Below are positions 43,612 through 53,559 of a stretch of 64,000 nucleotides of DNA, in pieces. The translations under genes were made by a program, and so were the position numbers. The notes under the pieces are model-generated. The model worked only from the letters and a program-made list of their open reading frames with translations, made no database searches and had not been told where the DNA came from. The stretch's first letter is position 1. Every line of letters begins with the position of its first letter. The stretch is from Simmondsia chinensis (Eukaryota > Streptophyta > Magnoliopsida > Caryophyllales > Simmondsiaceae), in the NCBI GenBank assembly GCA_018398585.1, contig JAGTTD010000007.1, forward strand, positions 37,786,911 to 37,850,910, written 5' to 3'.

Positions 43612-44147
43612 AATTATTCCAAAAGCTTAAGCTGATGGTTGAAGGCCAAAGAATAGTTTTATACTCTAATATGCCTCTTCACTACAACAATAACAACAGA
43701 CCCAGTGCCTCAAGGGCTCCCGTGTAGGCGGGATTTGGGAGGGGCGGATGTACGCAGCCTTACCCCTTCAGGATGTAACCCTGCCGAAAGGCTGTTTTTG
43801 AGAACCCCCAACCTTATAGGGTTGGCAACACGAGGACATCCCAGGAGGTCATCCATCTTGGTACTACTCTGGCCCAAGCACGCTTAACTTCAGAGTTTTA
43901 GTGGGATCCAGTACCTTAGTGCCTGGTAAATGAACCCTTCTAATATGCCTCTTCATGCGAATGGCAATTAGGTTTGTAGGGTGTATTGCTCTATCCCATC
44001 TCATACCTTGTGTTTACATTATTTTAATATTGAAATTGAGGGCTATTGAGATTCAAACTCATGGCCTCTTGGTCAAAAAGCTCTGATACTATGTTAAAGA
44101 ATCAACTATCTCAAAAGTTTAAGCTGATAGGTGAAGGCTCATGAATA
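43612..44147 (-). mobile_element. TRIM with ~70-bp LTRs, split by a SINE
   Basis: The left LTR ends at 'ttttatactctaatatgcct'. The internal region ('ccatctcataccttgtgttt', 'gagattcaaactcatggcc') is followed by 'gctctgatactatgtt' (reverse of ACATGGTATCAGAGC, the primer-binding site, one mismatch) and the right LTR ending near 44147. The SINE at 43682-43938 interrupts it. Confidence 0.75.
43682..43938 (-). mobile_element. 5S-headed SINE, subfamily A, reference full-length copy
   Basis: Perfect 17-bp target duplication TCTAATATGCCTCTTCA at 43665-43681 and 43939-43955, so both ends are exact (257 bp). On the minus strand it starts AGGGTTCATTTACCAGGCAC and runs through a complete 5S rRNA-like head to 'cgtgttgcc' (43825). 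The hairpin linker CCAACC-TATAA-GGTTGG follows, then the body ('acagcctttcggcagggtt', 'aaggctgcgtacatccg', 'gggagcccttgaggcactgg') and the tail GTTGTTATTGTTG. Head motifs are box A (AAGTTAAGCGTGCTTGG), AGAGTAGTACC and GATGGATGACCTCCTGGGA (box C). No LTR, primer-binding site or coding frame; the 43705-43887 ORF is spurious. Confidence 0.96.
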
Positions 44148-44334
44148 GTTTTACAAATGAAAGAACTTTCACAAAATTGCTTCTAAAAAAAGCAATTTTT
44201 TCACAACTTGGCCAAACATGACTCTGGTAATCAAAACACAATCAAGGTCAAGATTTAAGACAAGAGAGACCGTAAGTTTGAATTCCCTTATTTCCAAACC
44301 AATTACCCATAAAAGACGTGTTTGGAAGCTACTT

Positions 44335-44448
44335 CTTTTTTGTTTCCTTTGTCCCGTTTGTATAGGCTTTCCCGGGCTTCACTTTGGTAACTGCTCTGAT
44401 TTTTATATCTAGAGTTTTCCATCTAATTATCCAAAAAAAAAAAAAAAA
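44335..44448 (+). mobile_element. L1 LINE 3' UTR tail
   Basis: T-rich 3' UTR-like text ending 'ccatctaattatcc' followed by A16. The terminus matches the other L1 tails in the window. Left end uncertain. Confidence 0.5.
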
Positions 44449-44577
44449 GGTCCATGTATGTACACAATATATATACTTTGAGAAAAGTTCAAATATTTGT
44501 GTGAACGTATATTGTACGTTGAAAAAGACATCATATTTATCCATTCCACACATTTTGTACATTGAAATAATATATCA

Positions 44578-44609
44578 ACTATTATTATTATTATTATTAT
44601 TATTATTTT
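44578..44609. repeat. (ATT)n microsatellite
   Basis: About ten ATT units. Confidence 0.85.
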
Positions 44610-44730
44610 GTGCTAATGTCATTGTGGGATTTTTTTAAAATTAGAAATTAACATTCACAATAAAATTAATCAAGTAATAACATTTTGTGTAAAACGTCTT
44701 ACTTTGAAAAGAAAAATTATTAGACCAAGT

Positions 44731-44977
44731 ACAACATAAAGAACATACCCATTGCCTTAAGGGTTCCCACCTATGCAGGGGGTGGGGGGACGATGTACGC
44801 AGCCTTCCCCCTTCAGGGTGTTAACCTGAAGAAAGACTGTTTCCCAATAATCCCAACCTGAGAGTGAGGACTTCCCAGAAGGTCACCCATCTTGGTACTA
44901 CTCTCGCCCAAGCACGCTTAACTTCAGAGTTCTAATGGAATCCCGTGACGATGTGTTGGTGCCCTGCCCTCTTTGGT
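44731..44977 (-). mobile_element. 5S-headed SINE, subfamily B
   Basis: Tail 'acaacataaagaacataccc', body 'gatgtacgcagccttccccc' and 'gaaagactgtttcccaata', linker 'cccaacctgagagtgagg'. 5S head: 'cagaaggtcacccatcttgg', 'cgcccaagcacgcttaactt', 'gagttctaatggaatcc'. The 5' end is 'gtgttggtgccctgccctct'. No clear duplication. Confidence 0.9.
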
Positions 44978-44984
44978 CGCAGCT

Positions 44985-45720
44985 GAGCTTCTGATAGAGA
45001 CTTTTTTCCCCCTCTTAAGTGAGAAATTTAGCTAAAAGAGAGTGATTGCGACAATATATAATGTTCACATTAGATTTTTTCTAAAACATGCTAAAACGGT
45101 ATATAATTTCGGCCATATTTAGGAAGTTTTTACATTAATATACGACGAACTTTTTATCATAACTTTCTAAAAATATTGGCGTGACTTATAAATATTATCG
45201 TAATTATGTATTATATTAATATTTTTATATTTGGTCAGATTCTTACAAAAATTTATCAAATTTTGATGTATGGTACCTGAGTGATAAAATATTCAACTTC
45301 AGAGTACGTCATTATATACATTCAAATGTCATAATATGTAATAAATGCTTAAACCTCAGGGTATCTTAGTAATAATTCTACAATCGCACATAGTCTAAAT
45401 AATTTTAAATATATTGTATTGTTACTTTTATTATTTTACAACCAGATATAAGATGATTCCTTTAGAACAAGCAAGGAATATCAAAATATGAAAACATATT
45501 TTCCGTCAAAACAAACAATGGAAAACCTCAACGAGAATAGCATTTTCTATGGAAAACCTTTTTCAAAGGAAAACATTTTCCTTCGGAAAAGTACTTCCGA
45601 TGAAATAAACGGAGCCTTAGAGTAATCAATCAGAGACGCAATTGGTCGTGCATGATGGATCCAAGTAAAGTTCCATCACCTTCATGCCCACGTGTGGGTT
45701 CTAGCTCAGTTGTTGAACGA
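44985..45720. other. AT-rich intergenic DNA
   Basis: No gene. Foldback words such as 'ttttccgtcaaaacaaacaa' and 'ggaaaacctttttcaaagga' at 45490-45610 suggest an old MITE without clear ends. Confidence 0.4.
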
Positions 45721-45724
45721 CGTT

Positions 45725-46016
45725 AGTGCTTGTTTAGGCAAGCTCTAAAAAAACTGCTTTTATCAGAAACATACATAGTTATTTTTGTAAAAATTGCTCT
45801 CAATAGGATATTTTATTTGAAAAATTTTACTTTTACTTCTGCTTCTATTTTAATAGATAAGTACTATTTTTCTATTTCTACTTAAAACAGAAAAAATGCT
45901 CCTATTTTTATTTTAAATTACTTTTTTTTCTAGTCCATATACCCTAAAAAAAAATAAAAAAGTGATTTTTACTATAAAAATATTTTTTTTCAAAAACAAC
46001 TTGCCCATACACGCTT
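45725..46016. mobile_element. hAT-like MITE
   Basis: 'agtgcttgtttaggcaagct' at the left is inverted at the right as 'acttgcccatacacgcttt'. The interior pairs partly ('aaaaactgcttttatcag', 'agtgatttttactataaaa'). Confidence 0.65.
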
Positions 46017-46036
46017 TGAGATATGCACATCTTAAT

Positions 46037-46491
46037 TAGGGGTGTAAATGAGCCGACCCGACTCACGAGGCCATGTGAGCTGGCTCATCATAAAGCTCGA
46101 AAGGCTCAGCTCGCTTTGAGCTTGGGCCAAGCCAAGTTGGCTCGTTTAGCTTATTGAGCCGAGCCCGAGCATATTGAAGCTCGAGCTCGTAGGCTCGCGA
46201 GCCTAAACGAGCTTTTTTTAATATGTTATATTTGCTTAAATATTGCCCAATGAATCCATATTGGAGCCTAAATGAGCCAAGCCCAAGCATAAACGAGCCC
46301 AAACGAGCCTATATTGAGCATAAATGAGCCAGAATATTGCAAGCCTAATTTGAAGCTCACCGAGCTTAGATCGAGCCGAGCCGAGCCCGAGCTTTTGACG
46401 AGTCGAGCTCGAACCCGAATTTTCAAAGCTCGGCAAGCTTCGAGCCAAGCTTAAAACTAACGAGGCTCGGGCTTGGCTCAAATACGCCCCT
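46037..46491. mobile_element. Foldback-like repeat rich in GAGCC/GGCTC
   Basis: 'taggggtgtaaatgagccg' and 'ggctcaaatacgcccctac' form terminal inverted repeats. The interior alternates 'aacgagcc', 'aagctcgagctcg' and 'ggctcg' words. The two minus-strand frames across it are by-products of this composition. Confidence 0.65.
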
Positions 46492-46931
46492 ACTTCATAT
46501 TACCTTATAAATGTATCGCAACAGCTGCACCGTTCTATATCCTCCAAGTTCTTCTCTTCTTAACTTATGCTATCATTTTCCTCGACTTTTCTTCTTCTTC
46601 TTTTCCCCTTTTTGAATTGAACAAACCATTTCAGTACAGTTATTAACATTTACTCGTCATCCAACATAATAATTCCAAAAAATTTTCTGGATCCGTCGCT
46701 GTCAGTCTTATTGCTGTCTTCACACCCACTATAAGAAAAAAGTGTGCCTTAGAAAGTATATAGAGTAAAGAGCATATTAATAATATACTTAGTATTTGTG
46801 CCTACTAGATTCCAAGCATATCTATCACATGTTAATGTCAGTTTTTCGATAATTCGAGAGAAAACTCATAATATAAAAGTCAGTGCATCGACTAAAAATA
46901 GAGCTACAAAAGCGGGAAAAAGGGAAAACCT

Positions 46932-47501
46932 CTTGAGATTCCACATGTGAGCCTAATAGTTAAAATCTCACATTGGAGTTGTAAGAGAGAAGAGATCACC
47001 TTAAGTTTAATGGGTTACTCCACCTATTTTCAATTGGTTTTAGGATGGAATCGCACTTGGACTTATATGTGGATATCATGTGTGGGCTAACTCCGTGGGT
47101 CCGGCCTAAAGACTCGGTGAAATTTAACATTATATTAGAGCAGATTGATGATCCCAATGTCTTGTTTGTCGCATCGTGTCCTCGTAAAGAGGGGTGCATC
47201 TGAATTCATTACATCGAGGGCCTATTCAGTGAATGTTGGATCCAAGTGGATAAGAGAAGGTGAGTGTTGCGTTTACCGTAGACTCACATGTAACGGGAGT
47301 GTTGAGACTCCATATGTAAGCCTAGTAATAAAAATTTCACATTAAGGTTGTAAGTGAGAATAGGTCACCTTATAAGCCTAATGAGTCACTCCACCTATTG
47401 CCAATTGGTTTTATGATGAAACCCCCACTTGGGCTTATATGTAGATCTCATGTGTGTGCTAACTCCGTGGGTTCGGCTTAAAAGCTCGGTGAAATTTAAC
47501 A
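46932..47501 (+). mobile_element. TRIM with ~200-bp LTRs
   Basis: LTRs at about 46932-47129 and 47300-47501 share 'ttgagattccacatgtgagc' (copy 2 'ttgagactccatatgtaagc'), 'caattggtttta', 'cttatatgt' and the end GAAATTTAACA. The LTR is followed by 'ttatattagagcag', a decayed TGGTATCAGAGC primer-binding site. A 'cgggag' polypurine stretch precedes the second LTR. The internal region is only ~170 bp and non-coding, so the element is non-autonomous. Confidence 0.78.
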
Positions 47502-49499
47502 AAAACACAGTAAAACAACATATCCCAGGAAATCTAGACACAAGGTTGTGATTAAAAATAGGGAATTTGTTACTTAATACACGAAGATTTCAACAAAAAT
47601 TTTTTTTTCTATTAATTGAAGTAAAAGCCGGATACAAAGTGGTGCGCTGCACCGAGGCCACATAGACAAGAGATAATGGCAAAAATATGTAGCATATATC
47701 ATTAAAAACAAATGCAAGAGTACTCAAAACATCCCAAAATCATCGTCAAAAGCTACGTTAAAGATTCCTCGCTATTTTCTGCACCTCAAGGAGTTTATTA
47801 AAATCTCATAATAAAATTATGAGCATACCGATAGATTTTCTAGATGACATAATTCATCACATATTATCGATCTTTCTTTTCTATCATATGATTTGTAGAG
47901 AGACATCCAATATATATATATAGGGAGCGGTTGGAATGAGAATGGAAGTTTTGTGAGAATGTGAGAAAATTAAATCTACACCGTTGGATCTTAAGTAAGA
48001 TTGATCAATGATTCTAAAAGGCCTGTCGTATCCGGAGCCCTTCCACCACCCAACTATCACCACATCGCCACCCACTGCAGCCGTCACCTCTCCTCTCCGC
48101 CACCGCCACTCGTCTCTCTCTCTCCATCCCATCTCAGATCCCTACGGTAACCACCACAGCCACCACCACCGCCGCCACAGTGGTGGCGGGTGGCAGTGGT
48201 GGTGGGAAGCGGTGGTGGTGACTGTTGGGATCTGAGATGGAATTGTAAGGGAAAACTTAAACAAATTTGATATGCTCTGATATCAATTTGTTAAAAATTT
48301 GGACAAATCTGATATGCTATGATATCAATTTGTAAAGGATGTAATATCTTCCTAATGCGAAGCTTAACACCCTAGAATTGGATTCGATTCGAATACTATA
48401 ACACGCAAGAGAAGTAAATAACAGGATAAAAGAGAATAAACGAAGGAGACAATGATTTACATGGAAACCTCTCTTCAATCGACAGGGGGAAAAACAACGG
48501 GTGGAGACGGAGAATCTTTATTGATCAAAATTATGGAAGAATTACAAAGACACTTCCTCTGAACGAGATCTATAAAAAAATTACAGGGACATTTCCTCTC
48601 TCTCTCAATTGACGGCTCTCTCTTTGCTTTGGATACCTAAAACGTAAACATCACGTTATATTTATACTAGCGGAACAAGGGTTTCGTGTTTTGGAGTCCT
48701 GATTGATCGGGGCCCTTCCTGGACGCGTCATGCTTCTGCGTACTTTTCCGATCGATCGGCTTGCTCACGGTCCTCTTCATAAATCCAAGGAATTTGAGAC
48801 ATATCCTAACAAATCTCCACCTTGGGTCAAATTTCAAATAAAAGAACTTCTCCACCTTCTTCACAAAACACCCTACATGGGGTTATCTCAACAAAACAGA
48901 CACAGAAAACCTAACCGAGTCCAAGCGATGCTTAAACTTTTTGCTAGGTAGCACTTTAGTGAACATATCTGTGAGGTTCTCAGCAAATCCAATCTTCTTC
49001 TTTTCTGAATTAGCCCCGGACACAGTTGTAAGAGCACAAGCAGTAACTTCTTCATAAGCTTGTTTCTCCTGTCTTTCACTAGCAGCTGAATACTAATCCA
49101 TCTGCTGAACGGCTTCTACCTCTTTCTTTCTTTTAAAAAATATGTACTGGAGGTGGCTGAATGCTATCTGTGAAAGCTCTTGGACGCTGAACTGTGTTAC
49201 TTAACCGTAACTGAACTACCTCTGGCCTAATCACCTGACATGAATCACAAACAACAGATGACGTCTTCTGTGGCTGCAGCAACGAAGACTCATCAAACGT
49301 GATATCTTTACTTGTCAGGAATTGCTTGAAATGAATTCTTTTCTGCTTCTTATAAATGCCATATTTATCTAACTCTGACATAGATGCTATAGGAACAACC
49401 ACTGATCATGTCACTGTGGAACCATCAAGTTCATACAGAATTTCAAACCTTTTGCCTTTTATCACAGCTAGAGCACCCGTACTGACCTTCAAAACTCCA

Positions 49500-50640
49500 C
49501 CTTAAGCTGTGTATTTGTACCCATGAAAATTAAGGATACCTAAAGAGATGAGATTCTTTTTCAAATCTGGGACGTGACGCACGTCACTCAAAGTTCTAAC
49601 AGTTTCATCAAACATCTTCACACGGATTGTTCCTATACCCAAAACTTTGCATACTGCATCGTTACCCATAAAAATGGTTCCACCCTGAATTGACTCATAT
49701 GTGGCGAACCAGTCTCTATTGAGACAAACATAATAAGAACAACCCGAATCCAGTATCCAATTATCTTTAGATGTGGACTGAGATTCGGTCACTAATAGAA
49801 CACCATCATCAAATTCATCTTCAACAACACTAACTTCTGCAGGTCTTTTCTGGTCCTTAATGTTATCAGCTTCTAATTTCTTCTTAAGCTTATAACAATC
49901 TCTCTTAATGTGCTCTTTTTTACGATAATAATTACAGGATAAATCTTTATGTCTAGACTTAGACCTAGATGAGTTTCCATCATAATCAGATCATCTATTC
50001 TCAGTTCTTTCTCTCACAAATAGACCACTTCCTGAGTTATTTATAGAATCAGACAATTCCTTATCTACTATTTCTTTACTCAGTAAGTTTCTCTTAACCT
50101 CATCAACAGAAATAGTTTTTCTACCACCATAAATCATGCTTTCAACGAAGCCTTTATAAGAGGTAAAGAGTGAACATAACAAAAACATAGCCTGATCTTC
50201 ATTCTTAGAAGCATCATCAAGCTTCTTTAATTCTTGAATAATGGAATTAAACTCATTAATATGATTTTAAGTGACGTACCTTCTGACATATGAAAGGTGA
50301 ACAACTGACGCTTAACTGCAAGTTTGTTGGAGACTGACTTGAAACAGAACATATCCTACAATTTCTCCCACAACTCTTTAGCGGTCTTCACTTCCAAAAC
50401 TTCTATCGGAACATCATCGATAAGACACATCTGAATAGCGGTGAGAGCCTTTTCATCTAACTCCTTTCATGGTCCTTCTGATAAACTCTTTAGTTTCTTC
50501 TCTTTTCCATCCAAGGCTTTCTTCAAGCCACTCTGTGTTTAGAGGCCCTTAACGTGAACCTGCCACAAATTGAAACTCCCTTGACCACCGAACTTCTCAA
50601 CTTTAGATTTAACTGCAGATGTCATAGTACCAAATTGAAT
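49500..50640 (-). pseudogene. Copia gag-protease remnant
   Basis: From the right: SAVKSKVEKFGGQGSFNLWQ, a gag core with stops and frame breaks, and a CCHC knuckle reading C-N-Y-Y...H...C (the second Cys is replaced by Tyr). The protease block follows: NWILDSGCSYYVCLNRDWF (Asp-Ser-Gly catalytic site), VRHVPDLKKNLISLG and FHGYKY. Stops at 49502 and elsewhere make it non-functional. Confidence 0.85.
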
Positions 50641-51015
50641 AAACAGGGCTCTGATATCAATTATAAGGGAAAAAAATGATCAAATTTCATATGCTCTAAT
50701 ATCAATTTATTAGGAATCTGGACAAATCTGATACGCTATGATATCAATTTGTACAAGAAGTAATATCTTCCTAATGCGGAACTTAACACCCAAGAACTGG
50801 ATTCGATTCGAATGCTATAACACACAAGAGAAGTAAATAACAGGATAAAAGAGAATAAACGAAGGAGACAATGATTTATGTGGAAACCCCTTTTCAACCG
50901 AGAAGGGAAAAACCAAGGCCCGAGATGGAAAATCTTTATTGATCAAAATAATGGAAGAATTACAAAGACACTTCCTTTGAACTAGATCTATGGAAGAATT
51001 ATAGGGACACTTCCT

Positions 51016-51067
51016 AAAGGAACATGGAACATACCCAGTGCCTCAAGGGCTCCCGCCTAAGTAGGTT

Positions 51068-51101
<34 letters not shown>

Positions 51102-51283
51102 TGTACGCAGCTTTCCCCCTTCAGGGTATTAACCTGAAGAGAGGCTGTTTCCCAGTGCCCCCAACCTGAGGGTGAGGACTTCTCAGGAGGTCACCCATTC
51201 TGGTACTATTCTTGCCCTAGCACGCTTAACTTCGGAGTTCTAATGGGATCCGGTGACGGAGTGTTGGTGCCCTCTTTGGTTAC
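51016..51283 (-). mobile_element. 5S-headed SINE, subfamily B, in a Copia LTR, with a G32 run
   Basis: AGGGACACTTCCT at 51003-51015 and 51284-51296 is a perfect 13-bp duplication; 268 bp lie between. The 5S head is 51173-51283 ('caggaggtcacccattctgg', 'ccctagcacgcttaacttcg', 'tctaatgggatccggtgac'). At 51069-51100 the normal 'cggggtctgggaggg' stretch is replaced by 32 consecutive G. The insertion postdates the Copia element because the other LTR lacks it. Confidence 0.93.
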
Positions 51284-52164
51284 AGGGACACTTCCTCTCT
51301 CTCTTAATTGACGGCTCTCTCTTTGCTTTGGATACCTAAAACGTAAACATCACATTATAGTCATACTAGCGGAACAAGGGTTCCGTGTTTTGGAGTCCCG
51401 ATCGATTGGTATCTGCAGATCGATCGGGGTTCTTTTTGGAAGCGTCATGCTTCTGCGTACTTTTCCGATCGATCGGCTTGCTCACGGACCTCTTCATAAA
51501 TCCAAGGAATTTGAGACATATCCTAACAGGGATGGGGAGAGAGAGATGGGCGGCGGCGGCGATATAGCGGAGTGGAGTGATGGCGAGATGGAGGTGGTGG
51601 ATGGCTATGGTGGTGACTGTAGGAATCTGAGATGGGATGGAGAGAAAGAGATGAGTGGCGGTGGTGGCGGCGAGGTTGGTAGAGAGGAGTGGCAGCGGTG
51701 GTGGTGGGTGTCGGTGGTGATGACAGTTGGGTGGTGGTAGGGCTCCGGATACGATAAGCTTTTTAAAATCATTGGTCAATCTTACTTAAGATCCAACAGT
51801 GTAGATTTAATTTTCTCACATTCTCATAAAACCTCCATTCCCATTATAGCCGCTCCTTATATATACATGTATATATATAATGAAGTACATTCTAAACCTT
51901 GAAAATTTGATTACTTAGACACTCTACATGGGAGTTTGGTCAAGTTTTGCTAGAATCTAGCAAATTTTAACTATAAAATATTAACATGACACATTATTAT
52001 AATAACATATATGAGTTGTGTCAGTAGAATGACAAGATTCTAATAATACGTAAATATATATTATTAAAATTATATTTCAAATCAGTATTTTTAATAACAA
52101 ATCACCAAATTTAACACATGGCACTGTGTGCTATAAAAAAATAAAAAGATTATCTAAAAAATAT

Positions 52165-52260
52165 TATAAAAGCTTTTTTTTTTTTTTTTTTTTTGAACAC
52201 TTGTTTTATAAAAGCTTTTTTTTTTTTTTTTTTTTTTGAACGCTTATATTATAAAAGCTT
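52165..52260. repeat. Triplicated TTATAAAAGCTT separated by poly(T)-GAAC units
   Basis: TTATAAAAGCTT occurs at 52165-52176, 52206-52217 and 52249-52260. Between the copies are T~20-GAACACTTGTT and T~20-GAACGCTTATA. 'T(n)GAAC' is how the minus-strand tRNA-derived SINE at 43333 begins, so these look like two tail-only insertions at one site, each with a duplication. Confidence 0.65.
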
Positions 52261-53045
52261 GATCTAACAACAACATGGCTTGCTGACGAAGCAATGACGC
52301 TAGCTACATGACGTGGCGGTTCATGCTTGCAAATAATAAACCAATTAAAAAATAAAGTAGCTTTAGTTAGGTAATAATTATATGGATTAGGTTAATTAGT
52401 GCATCTACATGGATAATTATGAACACAAAGAATTATTTAAAAATATATTAATAAAAAGTACAATATTTCAACAATCTAGGCATGTTCGGTATCACTTTAA
52501 GTTTGCAGTTTGTTATATATAGAATACTATATTAATAAAATATCTTTGACGATAGGTAAAATTTCAACAAAAATATTTCGAATGGACATAATGTTTATTT
52601 TTTTTGGATAAGTCGCGGGCATCTCGTAGAGAGATCCAAGATACACATACACAAAGTGCGGAGAAAGGAAAAATAACAAAAAATATTTAAATAAGTCATA
52701 GATATTGACTCGATATACCAAATCCAAAATTCACAGAAGCCCACGCCCAAAAGATGGGTTCTGATAATCTGTCTAGTTCCTCACACAATCAATATTTTTA
52801 GCAATATCCTCCATCGAGTATGGGAGATCTCACCACCATGTCGGATATGCCTCACGGATCAAACATAGTACCAGTTTTTGTTCTAGTTGCAGCAACATTT
52901 TTCCTAATCCATGCTCGTGCATCTACAGTCCCACCATTGCTCCTTTAACGTCCTCTTGGCTTACCATGCTTCTTCCCCTTTTTTACAAGAGCTGAAAATT
53001 TATTCATCTTCAAGAATGATTCAACTGCCAACTGTTTAGCGCCAA

Positions 53046-53130
53046 GGCAAGGTTCAAGGGTTGGGGAAGAAATATATACAGTCTTACCCCTACAAGGTTC
53101 TACTCTTGAAGAGAGGTCGTTTAAGAGTCC
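53046..53130 (-). mobile_element. Decayed SINE body fragment
   Basis: 'ggttcaagggttggggaaga', 'atatacagtcttacccct' and 'gaagagaggtcgtttaag' follow the SINE body order. Confidence 0.55.
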
Positions 53131-53139
53131 TTCTCAGTT

Positions 53140-53550
53140 CCTTTCCAAATAATAACATCTTATCCTTCTTTCATATATAAAAATAAATGTTACGCACCTC
53201 TTGGTCCTTTCTGAAAACATCACATCTATTTGAAGTATATTTTAGCTAATGTGTTTCTCAAAAAATATAAATTAAAGAGATATAGTGGCTCTTAAAGACA
53301 GATAGTATATGAATAAAGAGCTACAAGCTAGAAAATAGTCCTGATAATCTATAAAAAGACCACATTTGACATAGTTTCTCGTCGTAGTTTTTGGTTTTAG
53401 AAAACCAAAAATTAAATAAAAAACAAGAAAAATTATTTTCTGAACTCATACTTTCTGAAAACTAAAATATGTAACCAAAAAAATGATACCAAATATGTTC
53501 TAAGATATCAAAGTATCGGGACATAATACCCTAGACCACAGAAGTCTTAG
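53140..53550. other. AT-rich spacer
   Basis: No gene or repeat recognised. Confidence 0.4.
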
Positions 53551-53559
53551 TTGAATCAA

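Larger units (their letters stand above)
48232..51528 (-). mobile_element. Copia LTR retrotransposon, internally deleted
   Basis: The 3' LTR is about 48233-48811 and the 5' LTR about 50652-51528 (longer because of a nested SINE). They share TGTTAGGATATGTCTCAAAT at the start and 'aattgatatca' at the inner end. The primer-binding site (TATCAGAGCCC, minus) adjoins the 5' LTR, and 'aaggtggagatt' is the polypurine tract at 48811-48823. GGGAT flanks both sides (48227-48231, 51529-51533). The interior keeps gag, a damaged zinc knuckle and the protease. It then jumps to the last residues of RNase H ('NLTDMFTKVLP' near 48960), so integrase and reverse transcriptase are gone. Confidence 0.85.
47925..51862. 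mobile_element. Foldback element interrupted by a Copia retrotransposon
   Basis: The left arm 47933-48045 ('gggagcggttggaatgagaa', 'tgtgagaaaattaaatctac', 'cgtatccggagccc') is inverted at the right arm 51735-51855 ('ctccggatacgataag', 'gtagatttaattttctcaca', 'cattatagccgctcc'). Inside each arm is CCACC/GGTGG-rich sequence (48050-48230, 51540-51735) that resembles a coding strand but carries stops. The Copia insertion at 48232-51528 splits it. Confidence 0.7.

Noticed and set aside
43825..43938. Annotating the 5S-like segments as 5S rRNA genes (also at 10448, 13894, 17882, 26633, 28270, 44977, 51283)
   Set aside because: They are dispersed single copies fused to a SINE body, with target duplications around the whole unit and no tandem arrangement or terminator after the 5S part.
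46063..46481. Two overlapping minus-strand ORFs (79 and 81 aa)
   Set aside because: Both arise from the GAGCC/GGCTC-rich foldback repeat, with low-complexity translations.
48008..48235. His/Ser-rich ORFs in the CCACC-rich arm
   Set aside because: Composition-driven frames on both strands of a simple-sequence segment inside a foldback element.
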